From positions 1 through 17,704 of the forward strand of contig JAIRVA010000353.1 in NCBI GenBank assembly GCA_031254155.1: DNA of 17,704 nucleotides, given 5' to 3'. Below, one piece after another: positions 1-6,848 of the stretch; positions within the stretch are counted from its first letter, which is position 1; each line of letters begins with the position of its first letter. Under the pieces are notes generated by a model. That model had not been told where the DNA came from, did not search any database, and was given only the letters and a program-made list of their open reading frames with translations. The stretch comes from Propionibacteriaceae bacterium (GTDB lineage: Bacteria > Actinomycetota > Actinomycetes > Propionibacteriales > Propionibacteriaceae). A program made the position numbers and the translations under genes.

Positions 1-306
1 CTGGATCACAAACGGACCTTTGGTCTCCTCCGCCTCGTGGGCATGTCGCACACCACGATCTGGCGGGTCGTCGCGATTGAGGCGCTCGGGCCGCTCCTAG
101 TCACCATCGGGCTGACCATCGCCGTCGGCTTCGGGGTCGCCGCCTTACTGGTCACAACGCTGACCGATGGTTACGCAGTGAGTTGGCCCGAGCCGCGCTA
201 CTATCTCGCCATCGCCGGGGCCACCCTGCTGGCCGCCGCCGCAGTCGTGGCGACCTTCGGTACCGTCCGCAAAAACACCCAGGTCCAGGTCACGCGCTTC
301 GAGTGA
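1..306 (+). CDS. FtsX-family ABC transporter permease, C-terminal fragment
   Basis: Only the last 101 codons are inside the window; the gene starts upstream. The visible part begins with a charged stretch and the motif FGLLRLVGMSHTTIWRVVAIEA, which is typical of the cytoplasmic loop before the last membrane helices of FtsX/MacB/LolC-type permeases (the family version reads roughly 'E.allRliGat..qi...v..Ea'). Two hydrophobic segments follow, at about visible residues 29-53 and 68-87, then a short basic tail. Such permeases pair with an LolD/MacB-like ATPase and act on lipids, peptides or cell-wall regulators rather than importing sugars. No partner ATPase is visible; it would lie upstream. The gene is convergent with the lipoprotein at 331. 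The family call is secure; the substrate is unknown. Confidence 0.8.
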   Translation: MDHKRTFGLLRLVGMSHTTIWRVVAIEALGPLLVTIGLTIAVGFGVAALLVTTLTDGYAVSWPEPRYYLAIAGATLLAAAAVVATFGTVRKNTQVQVTRFE

Positions 307-330
307 GCACGGCTGGCGACGCCGCTGGAG

Positions 331-2481
331 TTACTGGCAACCATCCCAGTCACGCAAGGTTCCCTGGCTACCGTCGCTAGCTACGCAGTCCCTGGCCATC
401 TCGAAGCGGACGGGTGTTGACGACGGACCAGAGCCGTCGAAAGTGACGGTTGCCCACAGGTATTTGTCCGCCCCGACCACTTTGGCCTGGTTGCCGTCTC
501 TGGTTCCGGTCCAGACGCCGTTGTCGCGTGAAGAGTTGATGGTGACGGTGTCGAAGTAGCCGTCGCAGGTCTGGGCATCGACTTGGCTCTGGGTGCCGCA
601 CACGGCGACGACCACGTCTGCGCCCTTTACGATGATCTTGACTGACGCGATCATTGCGCCGACAAAGTTGCTGCCTAGCTCGTTCACAATTGGGTTGGGT
701 CCCGGGCCGGATGAGGAACCGACCAAGATGGAGGTGAACACGCCTCCATCCCCCGTGCCGGATGTAGGTGGTGGTTCCTGGGGTCCGCACTGGGCGGCGG
801 TGGGCTGTGAAGCGGGGCCGTGGATGACCCCGATTTTGTTGGTGGGATTCCAATCGTCGAAAAGAAGGATGTCCTGCCCATAGAAACGCAAGGTTGGGAC
901 GTCCCCGAGCCCACCGCCGGTGTCCAGGTCCCAGAGATTTTGAGCGGGTGAGCACTCGAGGGAGAGCCCAACCAACCGATCAGGTTCCTCCAAGCCGTAC
1001 CACATGCGTTCGGAACGAAGCGATGCCACTGGCGTCCATCCCTCGGACTCAGAAATCACGCCAGTGAGTGGGTCCAGGATATGAAAACCCTGGTCGTCCT
1101 CGAGACGTACGTACACCTTGCCTTGGGACAACGAACGGAGGCTATAGACCGGGAGGTCCGTCCGAGCGGTTGACATGATGCTGCCGTCCGTCAGCGACAA
1201 GGCGGTGAGCGTGTCGGCTGTCGACCCGTCTTGGGCTGGCGACGCGACAACCACAGCGTCGCTCGTCGTGGTGAAGGCGCGGAAGTAGCCCGTTGGCGGT
1301 TGCTTGCTCCACGCGACAGCCCCGGTGGCACCGTCCACAACCGTGATGTCAGTTGATTGCACAACGACGAAGTCGCCGTCAGCTTGCTCAACGCCGATAA
1401 AGCGGGTGAACTGCGGGGAACGCCAGCGAACGGAGCCTGTCTCGGCGTCGACAAGGGTTAGTCCCTTCACGTTGCCGTTCTGGACCTTGTCCAGCAGAAT
1501 CGCGTCGCCCGCGACCTGTACGTTCGGCGTGCCAGGCTGAGACCATGTGTTGGCTCCGGTCGTCGGATCAACTCGGGTCACGGAGGGCACTGTCCGATCA
1601 AAACACAGCACCATGCCAGTCGCCGGACTGTCGCAGGACGAGGTTGGCAACGATTTGGGTATGCCGAATGCGGCAACAATACCGGTGTCGATGTCCACGT
1701 ATCGCCCACGACTCTTGTCGTAGGCAAAACTCTGCACGGTCTTGTCGGAGTTTTCGAGAGTGAACATGGGGGCGGAATCGCCCAGGGTTAACCGTGGTTC
1801 AGTGGGATGGGTGGGATCCACAATGTACGTGGACGTTGAGTTCTGAAGCGCGAGCAAAGCGTCCGATGCCGTTCGTCCGGGCACCAGCCAGGCGGAGCCT
1901 GCGGTGTAGGGGGCCCACGTGACGGCGCCGGTGGTGGAAATGAAGGCGAGACCCTGCTGGCCGTCTTCATCGAAGCTGCCGATCTTGAGTGCAAGGCCAT
2001 GCGTGCCTAAATCGAAGTCTTCGGCGATGCAGGCGTTTGGTAATCCGAGCGTGTCACTTACCGACACCTGCCACCGGTTATGCCCGGACGCCAAGTCTAC
2101 GAGAGCAACGCGGACGTTGCCTCGCGCTCCGGTGGAGCAGTCTTGATCAGATATCGCGTAGACCGAGGTTTGGTCTGGCCCGTATGGGTCGGTGGAGTAG
2201 AACGACACGGAGCTCACAGTGGATTGCGGAGTGAGCCAGGTGATCGATGGCTCGACAAGTATGTCGGGACTTGTGCCGGTTTGGGACGAGCCTTCGGGGG
2301 TTCCGACAAGCTCAGATGTGGCGTTTTGGGGACTACTTGTCTCCGTTGCGGCAGGCGGTTTGTCGGCGTTTGTAGTGCACGATGCCAATCCTGTCGCTAG
2401 GCTGACCGTGCAGATCGCAACCAGAGCCAGGCGTACGGATCGACCTCGTTTCTCGAGCCATGGAATCCTCGCAGCGTTCAC
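331..2481 (-). CDS. Lipoprotein with PQQ-like beta-propeller repeats
   Basis: A 716-residue exported protein. The chosen start is the GTG at 2481, because AGAAGGGG (2488-2495) lies six bases upstream of it; an in-frame GTG at 2520 has no such site. A basic, hydrophobic N-terminus ends in the lipobox LASC, so Cys35 would be lipidated and the protein anchored outside the membrane. A Ser/Thr/Pro-rich linker follows. The middle holds repeated blades of the type 'DaeTGsvrWrs...' and 'DGATGAVAWSK', each giving a beta strand, a D..TG turn and a Trp, characteristic of PQQ_2-like eight-bladed propellers (binding or scaffold role, not necessarily a PQQ enzyme). The last 130 or so residues, after a Pro/Gly/Ser-rich linker, contain four cysteines likely to form disulfides, and match nothing I recognise. 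It is convergent with the permease before it. The specific function is unknown. Confidence 0.8.
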   Translation of the reverse strand: MNAARIPWLEKRGRSVRLALVAICTVSLATGLASCTTNADKPPAATETSSPQNATSELVGTPEGSSQTGTSPDILVEPSITWLTPQSTVSSVSFYSTDPYGPDQTSVYAISDQDCSTGARGNVRVALVDLASGHNRWQVSVSDTLGLPNACIAEDFDLGTHGLALKIGSFDEDGQQGLAFISTTGAVTWAPYTAGSAWLVPGRTASDALLALQNSTSTYIVDPTHPTEPRLTLGDSAPMFTLENSDKTVQSFAYDKSRGRYVDIDTGIVAAFGIPKSLPTSSCDSPATGMVLCFDRTVPSVTRVDPTTGANTWSQPGTPNVQVAGDAILLDKVQNGNVKGLTLVDAETGSVRWRSPQFTRFIGVEQADGDFVVVQSTDITVVDGATGAVAWSKQPPTGYFRAFTTTSDAVVVASPAQDGSTADTLTALSLTDGSIMSTARTDLPVYSLRSLSQGKVYVRLEDDQGFHILDPLTGVISESEGWTPVASLRSERMWYGLEEPDRLVGLSLECSPAQNLWDLDTGGGLGDVPTLRFYGQDILLFDDWNPTNKIGVIHGPASQPTAAQCGPQEPPPTSGTGDGGVFTSILVGSSSGPGPNPIVNELGSNFVGAMIASVKIIVKGADVVVAVCGTQSQVDAQTCDGYFDTVTINSSRDNGVWTGTRDGNQAKVVGADKYLWATVTFDGSGPSSTPVRFEMARDCVASDGSQGTLRDWDGCQ

Positions 2482-2487
2482 GTCATT

Positions 2488-2495
2488 CCCCTTCT
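2488..2495 (-). promoter_or_regulatory. Ribosome binding site fixing the lipoprotein start
   Basis: On the minus strand AGAAGGGG is followed after AATGAC by the GTG at 2481. This is the best start signal in the region and leads directly into a normal lipoprotein signal peptide, whereas the more upstream GTG (2520) and ATG (2511) would add residues ahead of it. Confidence 0.6.
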
Positions 2496-2734
2496 GTGCT
2501 CGAAGCACCATTGTCAACACTCGACTATTCTATGTCGGCGGGCGCTCAGTTGAGGCGATCCGTCAGGCTGAGTACGCAACTGATAGCTGAACCCTAAAGC
2601 CTGCCGCACCCAGGGGCATCTCATCACGGACTCGGTTCTCATCAATGTTCGTTGTAACCATTATCAGGATCCATCCTGTTGGATTGCAGGGCCATCCAAC
2701 CAAGGTGCGCATTTACGTACTCCCGTAAAGTCAT

Positions 2735-2744
2735 TTTCGCGAAA
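2735..2744. promoter_or_regulatory. Palindrome before the HTH gene, possible autoregulatory operator
   Basis: TTTCGCGAAA is a perfect 10-bp palindrome ending 10 bases before the GTG start of the XRE-type regulator. Its position would let a bound protein block transcription or translation start. Autoregulation from such sites is common for small XRE proteins, but here it is inferred only from position and symmetry. Confidence 0.35.
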
Positions 2745-2754
2745 GCTTGAATGG

Positions 2755-3072
2755 GTGTCAAATGCGTACCAACGACCACAGAACCCTCCGCTCGGGCTGG
2801 TACCGCCGCCCCCGCTTGATATGGCGCGTTTGCGGGAAAGAGTTCAGAGGCTGAAGGCCGAACAAGGTTTGTCCATTCAAGACTTGGTTATGGCGTCGGG
2901 ACTGTCTCGCACGGCAGTCATGGACCTGTTGAATGGGCGGGGACGGATCGCAAACGGCCGGATCGATACGTGGTGGGCGCTGGCGTGGGCTCTCCGGGTT
3001 TCCTTCGGCGATCTCATGGGTGCGCTTGACCCGCCAGACGGCGGTCGGCCAACCCGCGGCCAGGCGGAGTAA
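2755..3072 (+). CDS. Small XRE-type helix-turn-helix protein
   Basis: A 105-residue protein. A Pro-rich leader of about 22 residues precedes a single HTH domain: a first helix MARLRERVQRLKAEQ (about 23-37), then LSIQDLVMASGLSRTAVMDLL (about 39-59), where 'DLVMASGLSRTAV' is the two-helix DNA-contact unit, and a closing segment WALAWALRVSFGDLM. The tail is short and polar. No enzymatic, toxin or ligand domain is attached. The GTG at 2755 has only a weak ribosome site; the in-frame ATG at 2821 would give an 83-residue protein starting right at the HTH domain and is a real alternative. The gene is divergent from the lipoprotein gene and convergent (11-bp gap) with the UDP-glucose pyrophosphorylase gene. 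The regulated target is unknown; the dyads upstream point to its own promoter and perhaps the lipoprotein. Confidence 0.7.
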   Translation: MSNAYQRPQNPPLGLVPPPPLDMARLRERVQRLKAEQGLSIQDLVMASGLSRTAVMDLLNGRGRIANGRIDTWWALAWALRVSFGDLMGALDPPDGGRPTRGQAE

Positions 3073-3083
3073 GCGGGGTCCGG

Positions 3084-4451
3084 TTAAGACTCCCCGAGCA
3101 CCGTCCCGTCCGGTACCGTCCCGCCCGCTTCGCCCAGGGTCACGTCTCCGACCACGCGGACCCCCTGGCCGAAGTGCCAGTCGCCCGCGACCGTGAGGCT
3201 CGTACACTCCCTCAGCCCGAGGGCGTACGGCAGCCGCTCGTCGTACCCACCCATCGTCGCGTACGCCTTGTGCAGCGTGACGACGGGCAGGGTCGCCACG
3301 GTCGGGCGTAAGACGTAGTCAGCCCCCAGTTCGTACACATCCGAGCGCAGCAGTGTCAACTCGTTCGTGGTCTTGACGGGCAGGAAGCGCGTCCGCGGGA
3401 CGGCGATGGCGGCCGCCCCCGCGAAGGATTCGATCGCGGCACCCATCGCCGACTCGGCCTGGAAGACCGCGGGCGAGGCCGGATCGGTCGGGTCGACGGT
3501 CTTGGCGTTGCGGATGAGCGGCAGGTTCAGCACCCCGCCGGTCGAGGCGAGCTTGGCGCGTAGCGCCGCGAGGTCGAACCACAGGTTGTTGCAGTGGGCG
3601 TACGGGTGGATGGCGGCATCGGTGAAGAACCGCATCTCGTCCTTCGGCGTCTGGGCCGACTCGCGGAGGATGAGCCGGTGGTCGGTACGGCGGATCGCGA
3701 GGTGGCCGCCCTTGAGGTCCATGGGGGTCCGGGGGGTGATCTCGGCCGCGAACGGTGCCCCTGTGCGGGCGAACCACCCCGCGAGCAGGGGGTCGGGCGT
3801 CGCGCCGAGGTTGTCAGAGTTGGACGCCGACGCGTAGCGGAAACCCTGGGCGATGAGCGCGTCCAGCACGCCCGAGTCGAGCAGGGTCGGGTAGAGGTCG
3901 CCGTGGCCGGGCGGGCACCACTCGAGGCGCGGGTTGGGGGGCCAGACGACCGGCGTGAGGTCGGATTGCCGCAGCTTGGGTTCCTCGGACTGCATCATGT
4001 CGAGCGGGAGGCCGTCGACCGCGAGGTCCGGGTAGGCGGTGAGGGCCTGAAGGACGTCGGTCCGGGTGTTGAACGAGTGCAGGAAAAGCAGCGGCAGCCT
4101 CACACCGTACGTCCGCCGCGCCCACTCGACCTGGCGGACGATGATGTCGAGAAAAGTCAGCCCCCCCATGACCGGTAACAGGGTCTTGGCCTTCGCCAAC
4201 CCCATCGACGTCCCCAGTCCGCCGTTCAGCCGGATGATCGCCGTCTGGGCGAGCGCCTCGCGATCCGCCGCGGAGGGTTCCACCCCGTCAAGGGTGTCAG
4301 GGCTTGTCAGTGGCAGGATTGTCGCTTCCGGGATCAGCCCGGTCGCCCCGGTCGCCAGTTGGTCCCAGTAGCTCTCGAAGATGGCGATCGCCGTCGAGCC
4401 AACCCCGGCCGTACGCATCTTGGCGACGGCTAGTTCTTTACCCGTAGTCAC
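3084..4451 (-). CDS. UTP--glucose-1-phosphate uridylyltransferase, UDPGP (eukaryote-type) family
   Basis: This 455-residue cytoplasmic enzyme makes UDP-glucose from UTP and glucose-1-phosphate. It shows the nucleotide-binding motif LNGGLGTSMGLAKAK (75-89), the PPGHGDLY segment (180-187) and the uridine/metal-site motif NSDNLGATPD (211-220). These are hallmarks of the UDPGP family shared with eukaryotic UGPase; classical bacterial GalU and the UDP-GlcNAc pyrophosphorylases (motif 'LAGGQGTRLG') differ. Its length is usual for the family. UDP-glucose feeds galactose (Leloir) metabolism, glycogen, trehalose and cell-envelope glycans. The gene follows the AAA ATPase by nine bases on the same strand and is probably cotranscribed with it. 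The GTG start at 4451 has a poor ribosome site (GAATGG); the in-frame ATG at 4418 is an alternative. Family assignment is strong; UDP-glucose as product is known for relatives. Confidence 0.9.
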   Translation of the reverse strand: MTTGKELAVAKMRTAGVGSTAIAIFESYWDQLATGATGLIPEATILPLTSPDTLDGVEPSAADREALAQTAIIRLNGGLGTSMGLAKAKTLLPVMGGLTFLDIIVRQVEWARRTYGVRLPLLFLHSFNTRTDVLQALTAYPDLAVDGLPLDMMQSEEPKLRQSDLTPVVWPPNPRLEWCPPGHGDLYPTLLDSGVLDALIAQGFRYASASNSDNLGATPDPLLAGWFARTGAPFAAEITPRTPMDLKGGHLAIRRTDHRLILRESAQTPKDEMRFFTDAAIHPYAHCNNLWFDLAALRAKLASTGGVLNLPLIRNAKTVDPTDPASPAVFQAESAMGAAIESFAGAAAIAVPRTRFLPVKTTNELTLLRSDVYELGADYVLRPTVATLPVVTLHKAYATMGGYDERLPYALGLRECTSLTVAGDWHFGQGVRVVGDVTLGEAGGTVPDGTVLGES

Positions 4452-4460
4452 GGCACCATT

Positions 4461-5651
4461 CTAGTGCTCATGACCACTAGTGCCGGCCCGGAGAGTGCGG
4501 ACGAGTTCTCCCACTGGAGTGACCGTCGTACCGTGGCGAAGGTAAGGTTCGCCGTCGCCCCCGTGGGCCAGATACCGCTGGTCAATGCCCAGGGCGTCAC
4601 AGGCACGGTAAAACCCCGGACCAACTACCGCCGAACTGGAGAGTTTGATCTCGATTCCGATGACCGGCTGGCCGGCCGACGCGAGGACTAGGTCGATCTC
4701 GTCTCCTTGGGCGGTCCGGTAGAAGAACGGTTGGTACGTCGGCCCCGCCTGAATCAGGTTTTCCACACACAGGGACTCGAAGCTGGCCCCAACTGAGGGA
4801 TGTCCCAGTAGCGTGTTCTCGCCCCGCACCTCCAGCAGGCTGTGCAGTAGCCCGGTGTCGCGGACGTAGATCTTGGGCGACTTGGTGACGCGGGTGGTCG
4901 CGTTCGGGAACCAGGGGGCGAGGCGCCGAAGCAGGCCGAGATCGATCAGCAGGTCGAGGTACCGGTCGACCGTCGGGGCGGAGATGCCGAGGTTCGCGGC
5001 CAAGCGGCTCGAGTTGAGGAGTGAGCCGCTCGAATAGGCAATCATTGTCCAGAGCCGGCGCAGGGTTTCCCGCGGCAGTCGAGGCGCGAACAAGGGGATG
5101 TCCCGCTCAAGGTACGACCGGACGAGATCGTCACACCAGCGGGCAGCGATGGCGTCGGTGTCGGCCAGCAAGGCTTCGGGGTAGCCACCGCGGAGCCAGA
5201 GCCTGCGTAGCCCGATGCCAGCCTCAGCGGCCTCGTCCGTGCATACGCCACCCAGTTCACAGTGGGTGAGCCGCCCGGCCAGACTCTCGTCGACGTGCCG
5301 GATGAGGTCCAGGGCGGCGGAGCCGAGCAGGAGGAACTGACCGGCCCGGACCCCGGCGCGCCGTCGTTCATCAATCACGCCCCGGAGGATGGGCAGCAGT
5401 TCGGGGAGACGGTGGATCTCGTCCAAGATCACAAGGCGGTCCTGCTGGCTGCGCAGGAAGGAATCGGCGTCGTCCAGCCGTCGGACCTCGGCTGGGCGCT
5501 CAAGATCAAGGTACGTTGATCCGGTCGGCCAACTCGCTCCCACCGCCAGGGCCATGGTCGTTTTGCCGATCTGGCGTGGACCCAACAGGGCGACCGCCGG
5601 CGTGGTCTGGAGTCGGCTCATGACGTCGGCGGTCAGTTCCCGTTCGATCAT
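4461..5651 (-). CDS. AAA-type ATPase with C-terminal DUF4143 domain
   Basis: A 396-residue protein when started at the ATG at 5651; the TTG at 5657 would add two residues. The N-terminal AAA_14 domain has Walker A GPRQIGKT (about 24-31), Walker B LVILDEIHRLPE (about 73-84) and a sensor segment LLLGSAALDL. A winged-helix-like stretch (about 212-241) separates it from the DUF4143 domain, which contains SPKIYVRDTGLLHSLL and GDEIDLVL...GIEIKLS, resembling the core of a PD-(D/E)XK nuclease. Proteins of this type are abundant in bacteria and poorly understood; links to mobile elements, toxin-like systems or stress have been suggested. No partner gene is evident. It has no ribosome site, and a TAAGAT -10-like element (5658-5663) lies seven bases from the ATG, so it may be leaderless. 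A perfect inverted repeat covers the same spot. Confidence 0.85.
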   Translation of the reverse strand: MIERELTADVMSRLQTTPAVALLGPRQIGKTTMALAVGASWPTGSTYLDLERPAEVRRLDDADSFLRSQQDRLVILDEIHRLPELLPILRGVIDERRRAGVRAGQFLLLGSAALDLIRHVDESLAGRLTHCELGGVCTDEAAEAGIGLRRLWLRGGYPEALLADTDAIAARWCDDLVRSYLERDIPLFAPRLPRETLRRLWTMIAYSSGSLLNSSRLAANLGISAPTVDRYLDLLIDLGLLRRLAPWFPNATTRVTKSPKIYVRDTGLLHSLLEVRGENTLLGHPSVGASFESLCVENLIQAGPTYQPFFYRTAQGDEIDLVLASAGQPVIGIEIKLSSSAVVGPGFYRACDALGIDQRYLAHGGDGEPYLRHGTTVTPVGELVRTLRAGTSGHEH

Positions 5652-5684
5652 GTGCAAATCTTACAGGAGGTTTTTAATTTGCAC
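5652..5684. promoter_or_regulatory. Perfect 8-bp inverted repeat over the ATPase promoter
   Basis: GTGCAAAT (5652-5659) and ATTTGCAC (5677-5684) are exact reverse complements separated by 17 bp of AT-rich DNA. The proximal arm touches the ATPase start codon and overlaps its presumed -10 (TAAGAT on the minus strand, 5658-5663). The half-site centres are about 25 bp apart, too far for one ordinary helix-turn-helix dimer on adjacent half-sites, so two dimers, a wide-spaced dimer or a cruciform are the options. The repeat sits between divergent genes and could control both. Confidence 0.45.
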
Positions 5685-5723
5685 AGTGCCTGTCGCTGTC
5701 GGGCGTGGTGGGAGGGCCGCTAA
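5679..5723 (+). CDS. Possible 14-codon leader ORF before the aldo/keto reductase
   Basis: A full Shine-Dalgarno sequence, AGGAGG (5665-5670), occurs on the plus strand with no annotated gene behind it. Eight bases later a TTG opens a 14-codon frame with product MHSACRCRAWWEGR, ending in TAA at 5721. The peptide contains two Cys, four Arg and an adjacent Trp pair, and stops 27 bases before the reductase start. It could be a translated leader that influences the reductase, or chance: AGGAGG on this strand is CCTCCT on the other, in the ATPase upstream region. A plus-strand promoter upstream of 5665 is required and I cannot point to one. Confidence 0.2.
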   Translation: MHSACRCRAWWEGR

Positions 5724-5750
5724 ACTGTCGTACGAGCCCATGAAGGGGGA

Positions 5751-6689
5751 ATGATGAAAACGTACGCCATGCCGCACACCACGTTGACCGTACCCGCTGT
5801 GATCGCCGGGATGATGCGGATCGGGGAGTTGGATGACGCCGCTATCCGGACGCTCGTCCGGACGGCTCTTGACAACGGCATCACCTATTTCGACCACGCC
5901 GACATTTACGGCCGCAATCACCATTGCGAGCGCCGGTTTGCCGAGGCGCTGCGCATGAGCCCGCAGGAGCGCTCGGGGATCATCATCCAGACCAAGTGCG
6001 GGATCCAGCCCGGCCTGGAGGGGACGTTTTACGACTTCTCCCGCGAGCACATCCTGGCGGCGGTCGACGAGTCCCTCGCCGCGCTGCGGACCGACTATCT
6101 CGACGTCCTGCTGCTCCACCGTCCCGACACTCTCGTTGAGCCCGATGAGGTCGCGGCCGCCTTCGATGAGCTGGAGCGCGCGGGTAAGGTTCGCCATTTT
6201 GGCGTGTCAAACCACACGCCCGGCCAGATCGCACTGCTGGCGCGGTCGGTCCGCCAGCCGCTCGTCGTCAACCAGATGCAGTTGTCGATTACCCACTCCT
6301 CGCTGCTGGCCCAGGGCATCGCGGCGAACATGGGCGCGGAGGACCAGTCGGTCAGCCGCGACCTGGGCCTCATCGACTTCGCCCGCCTGAACGGCATCAC
6401 CCTACAGGCCTGGTCGCCGTTCCAGTCCGGCTTCTTCACCGGGGTCTTCCTGGGTGATCCGCAGTACGCCGGTCTCAACGCCGTCCTCAACCGTCTCGCG
6501 AGCAAGTACGGTGTCACTCCGATGGGCATCGCCACCGCCTGGATCACCCGCCACCCGGCGAACATCCAGGTCGTCCTGGGAACGACCCAGCCGGGCCGGG
6601 TCGCCGAAGCGGCCGCGGGGGCGGACATCCCGCTCACCCGCAGTGAGTGGTACGAGCTGTTCCGCGTTGCCGGCCACATCGTACCCTGA
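5751..6689 (+). CDS. Aldo/keto reductase, YdhF-like
   Basis: This 312-residue NADPH-dependent oxidoreductase has a TIM-barrel fold and should act in the cytoplasm. The catalytic tetrad is visible: Asp48 and Tyr53 in TYFDHADIYG, Lys82 in QTKCGI, and His123 in LLLHRPD. The motif FDHADIYG and KVRHFGVSNH are characteristic of the YdhF/oxidoreductase branch of the superfamily. Length is normal. AAGGGGG (5743-5749) precedes two consecutive ATGs (5751, 5754); the second has the better spacing, so the protein may lack the first Met. A TAAACT -10-like box (5721-5726) fits a transcript starting near 5733. The gene is divergent from the ATPase and separated by a hairpin from the sugar locus. It may reduce sugar aldehydes or ketones, but nothing ties it to that locus beyond proximity. 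Confidence 0.88.
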   Translation: MMKTYAMPHTTLTVPAVIAGMMRIGELDDAAIRTLVRTALDNGITYFDHADIYGRNHHCERRFAEALRMSPQERSGIIIQTKCGIQPGLEGTFYDFSREHILAAVDESLAALRTDYLDVLLLHRPDTLVEPDEVAAAFDELERAGKVRHFGVSNHTPGQIALLARSVRQPLVVNQMQLSITHSSLLAQGIAANMGAEDQSVSRDLGLIDFARLNGITLQAWSPFQSGFFTGVFLGDPQYAGLNAVLNRLASKYGVTPMGIATAWITRHPANIQVVLGTTQPGRVAEAAAGADIPLTRSEWYELFRVAGHIVP

Positions 6690-6707
6690 CCCAGGCGAGC
6701 GGCCCGG

Positions 6708-6754
6708 GATAGGGCGTGATTTGACGGCATGATGCCGCCGGAAGACGCCCTATC
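6708..6754. terminator. Strong hairpin after the aldo/keto reductase
   Basis: GATAGGGCGT (6708-6717) and ACGCCCTATC (6745-6754) form a perfect 10-bp stem. Its interior contains a second symmetric element, CGGCAT-G-ATGCCG (6725-6737). It begins 19 bases after the reductase stop codon. No run of T follows on either strand, so it would be a U-tract-poor terminator of the kind seen in high-GC actinobacteria, or a mRNA 3'-end stabiliser. Confidence 0.5.
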
Positions 6755-6811
6755 ATGGCTGTCCCTGGTCGCGGCGCGTTTCCTTGAGATGACTTTTTCG
6801 TACCACCCCCC

Positions 6812-6841
6812 TTGACAGCGCTGTCGAAAGCGTAGTACAGT
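6812..6841 (+). promoter_or_regulatory. Promoter of the LacI/GH42 operon
   Basis: A perfect -35 box TTGACA (6812-6817) and a -10 box TACAGT (6836-6841) are separated by 18 bp. The predicted transcription start, six to eight bases after the -10, falls on or next to the ATG at 6849. No ribosome site precedes that ATG, so the mRNA is probably leaderless. The -35 box is embedded in operator O1, which explains how a bound repressor would shut the operon. Confidence 0.75.
6814..6825. promoter_or_regulatory. Operator O1, LacI-type palindrome
   Basis: GACAGCGCTGTC is a perfect 12-bp palindrome with the central GC step typical of LacI-family operators. It overlaps the -35 box of the operon promoter, the expected site for repression. 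An identical copy (O2) lies 43 bp downstream, centre to centre. Confidence 0.75.
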
Positions 6842-6848
6842 CGTTGTC

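Larger units (their letters stand above)
2482..2754. other. Divergent intergenic region with several dyads
   Basis: This 273-bp spacer separates the minus-strand lipoprotein from the plus-strand HTH gene and is visibly richer in A and T than the neighbouring genes. It has no credible ORF. It carries a perfect 7-bp inverted repeat (GTTGGAT 2678-2684, ATCCAAC 2694-2700), a 6-bp one (TTTACG 2712-2717, CGTAAA 2724-2729), the 10-bp palindrome TTTCGCGAAA (2735-2744), and AGGAT/ATCCT (2666-2677). Both promoters should lie here. TAGAAT on the minus strand (2527-2532) is a possible -10 for the lipoprotein gene. I cannot assign a clean promoter to the HTH gene. Confidence 0.5.

Noticed and set aside
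3074..3096. CGGGG/CCCCG inverted repeat between the convergent HTH and pyrophosphorylase genes as a bidirectional terminator
   Set aside because: Only five base pairs around a 13-base loop, partly inside the pyrophosphorylase coding end and with no T-run; too weak to annotate.
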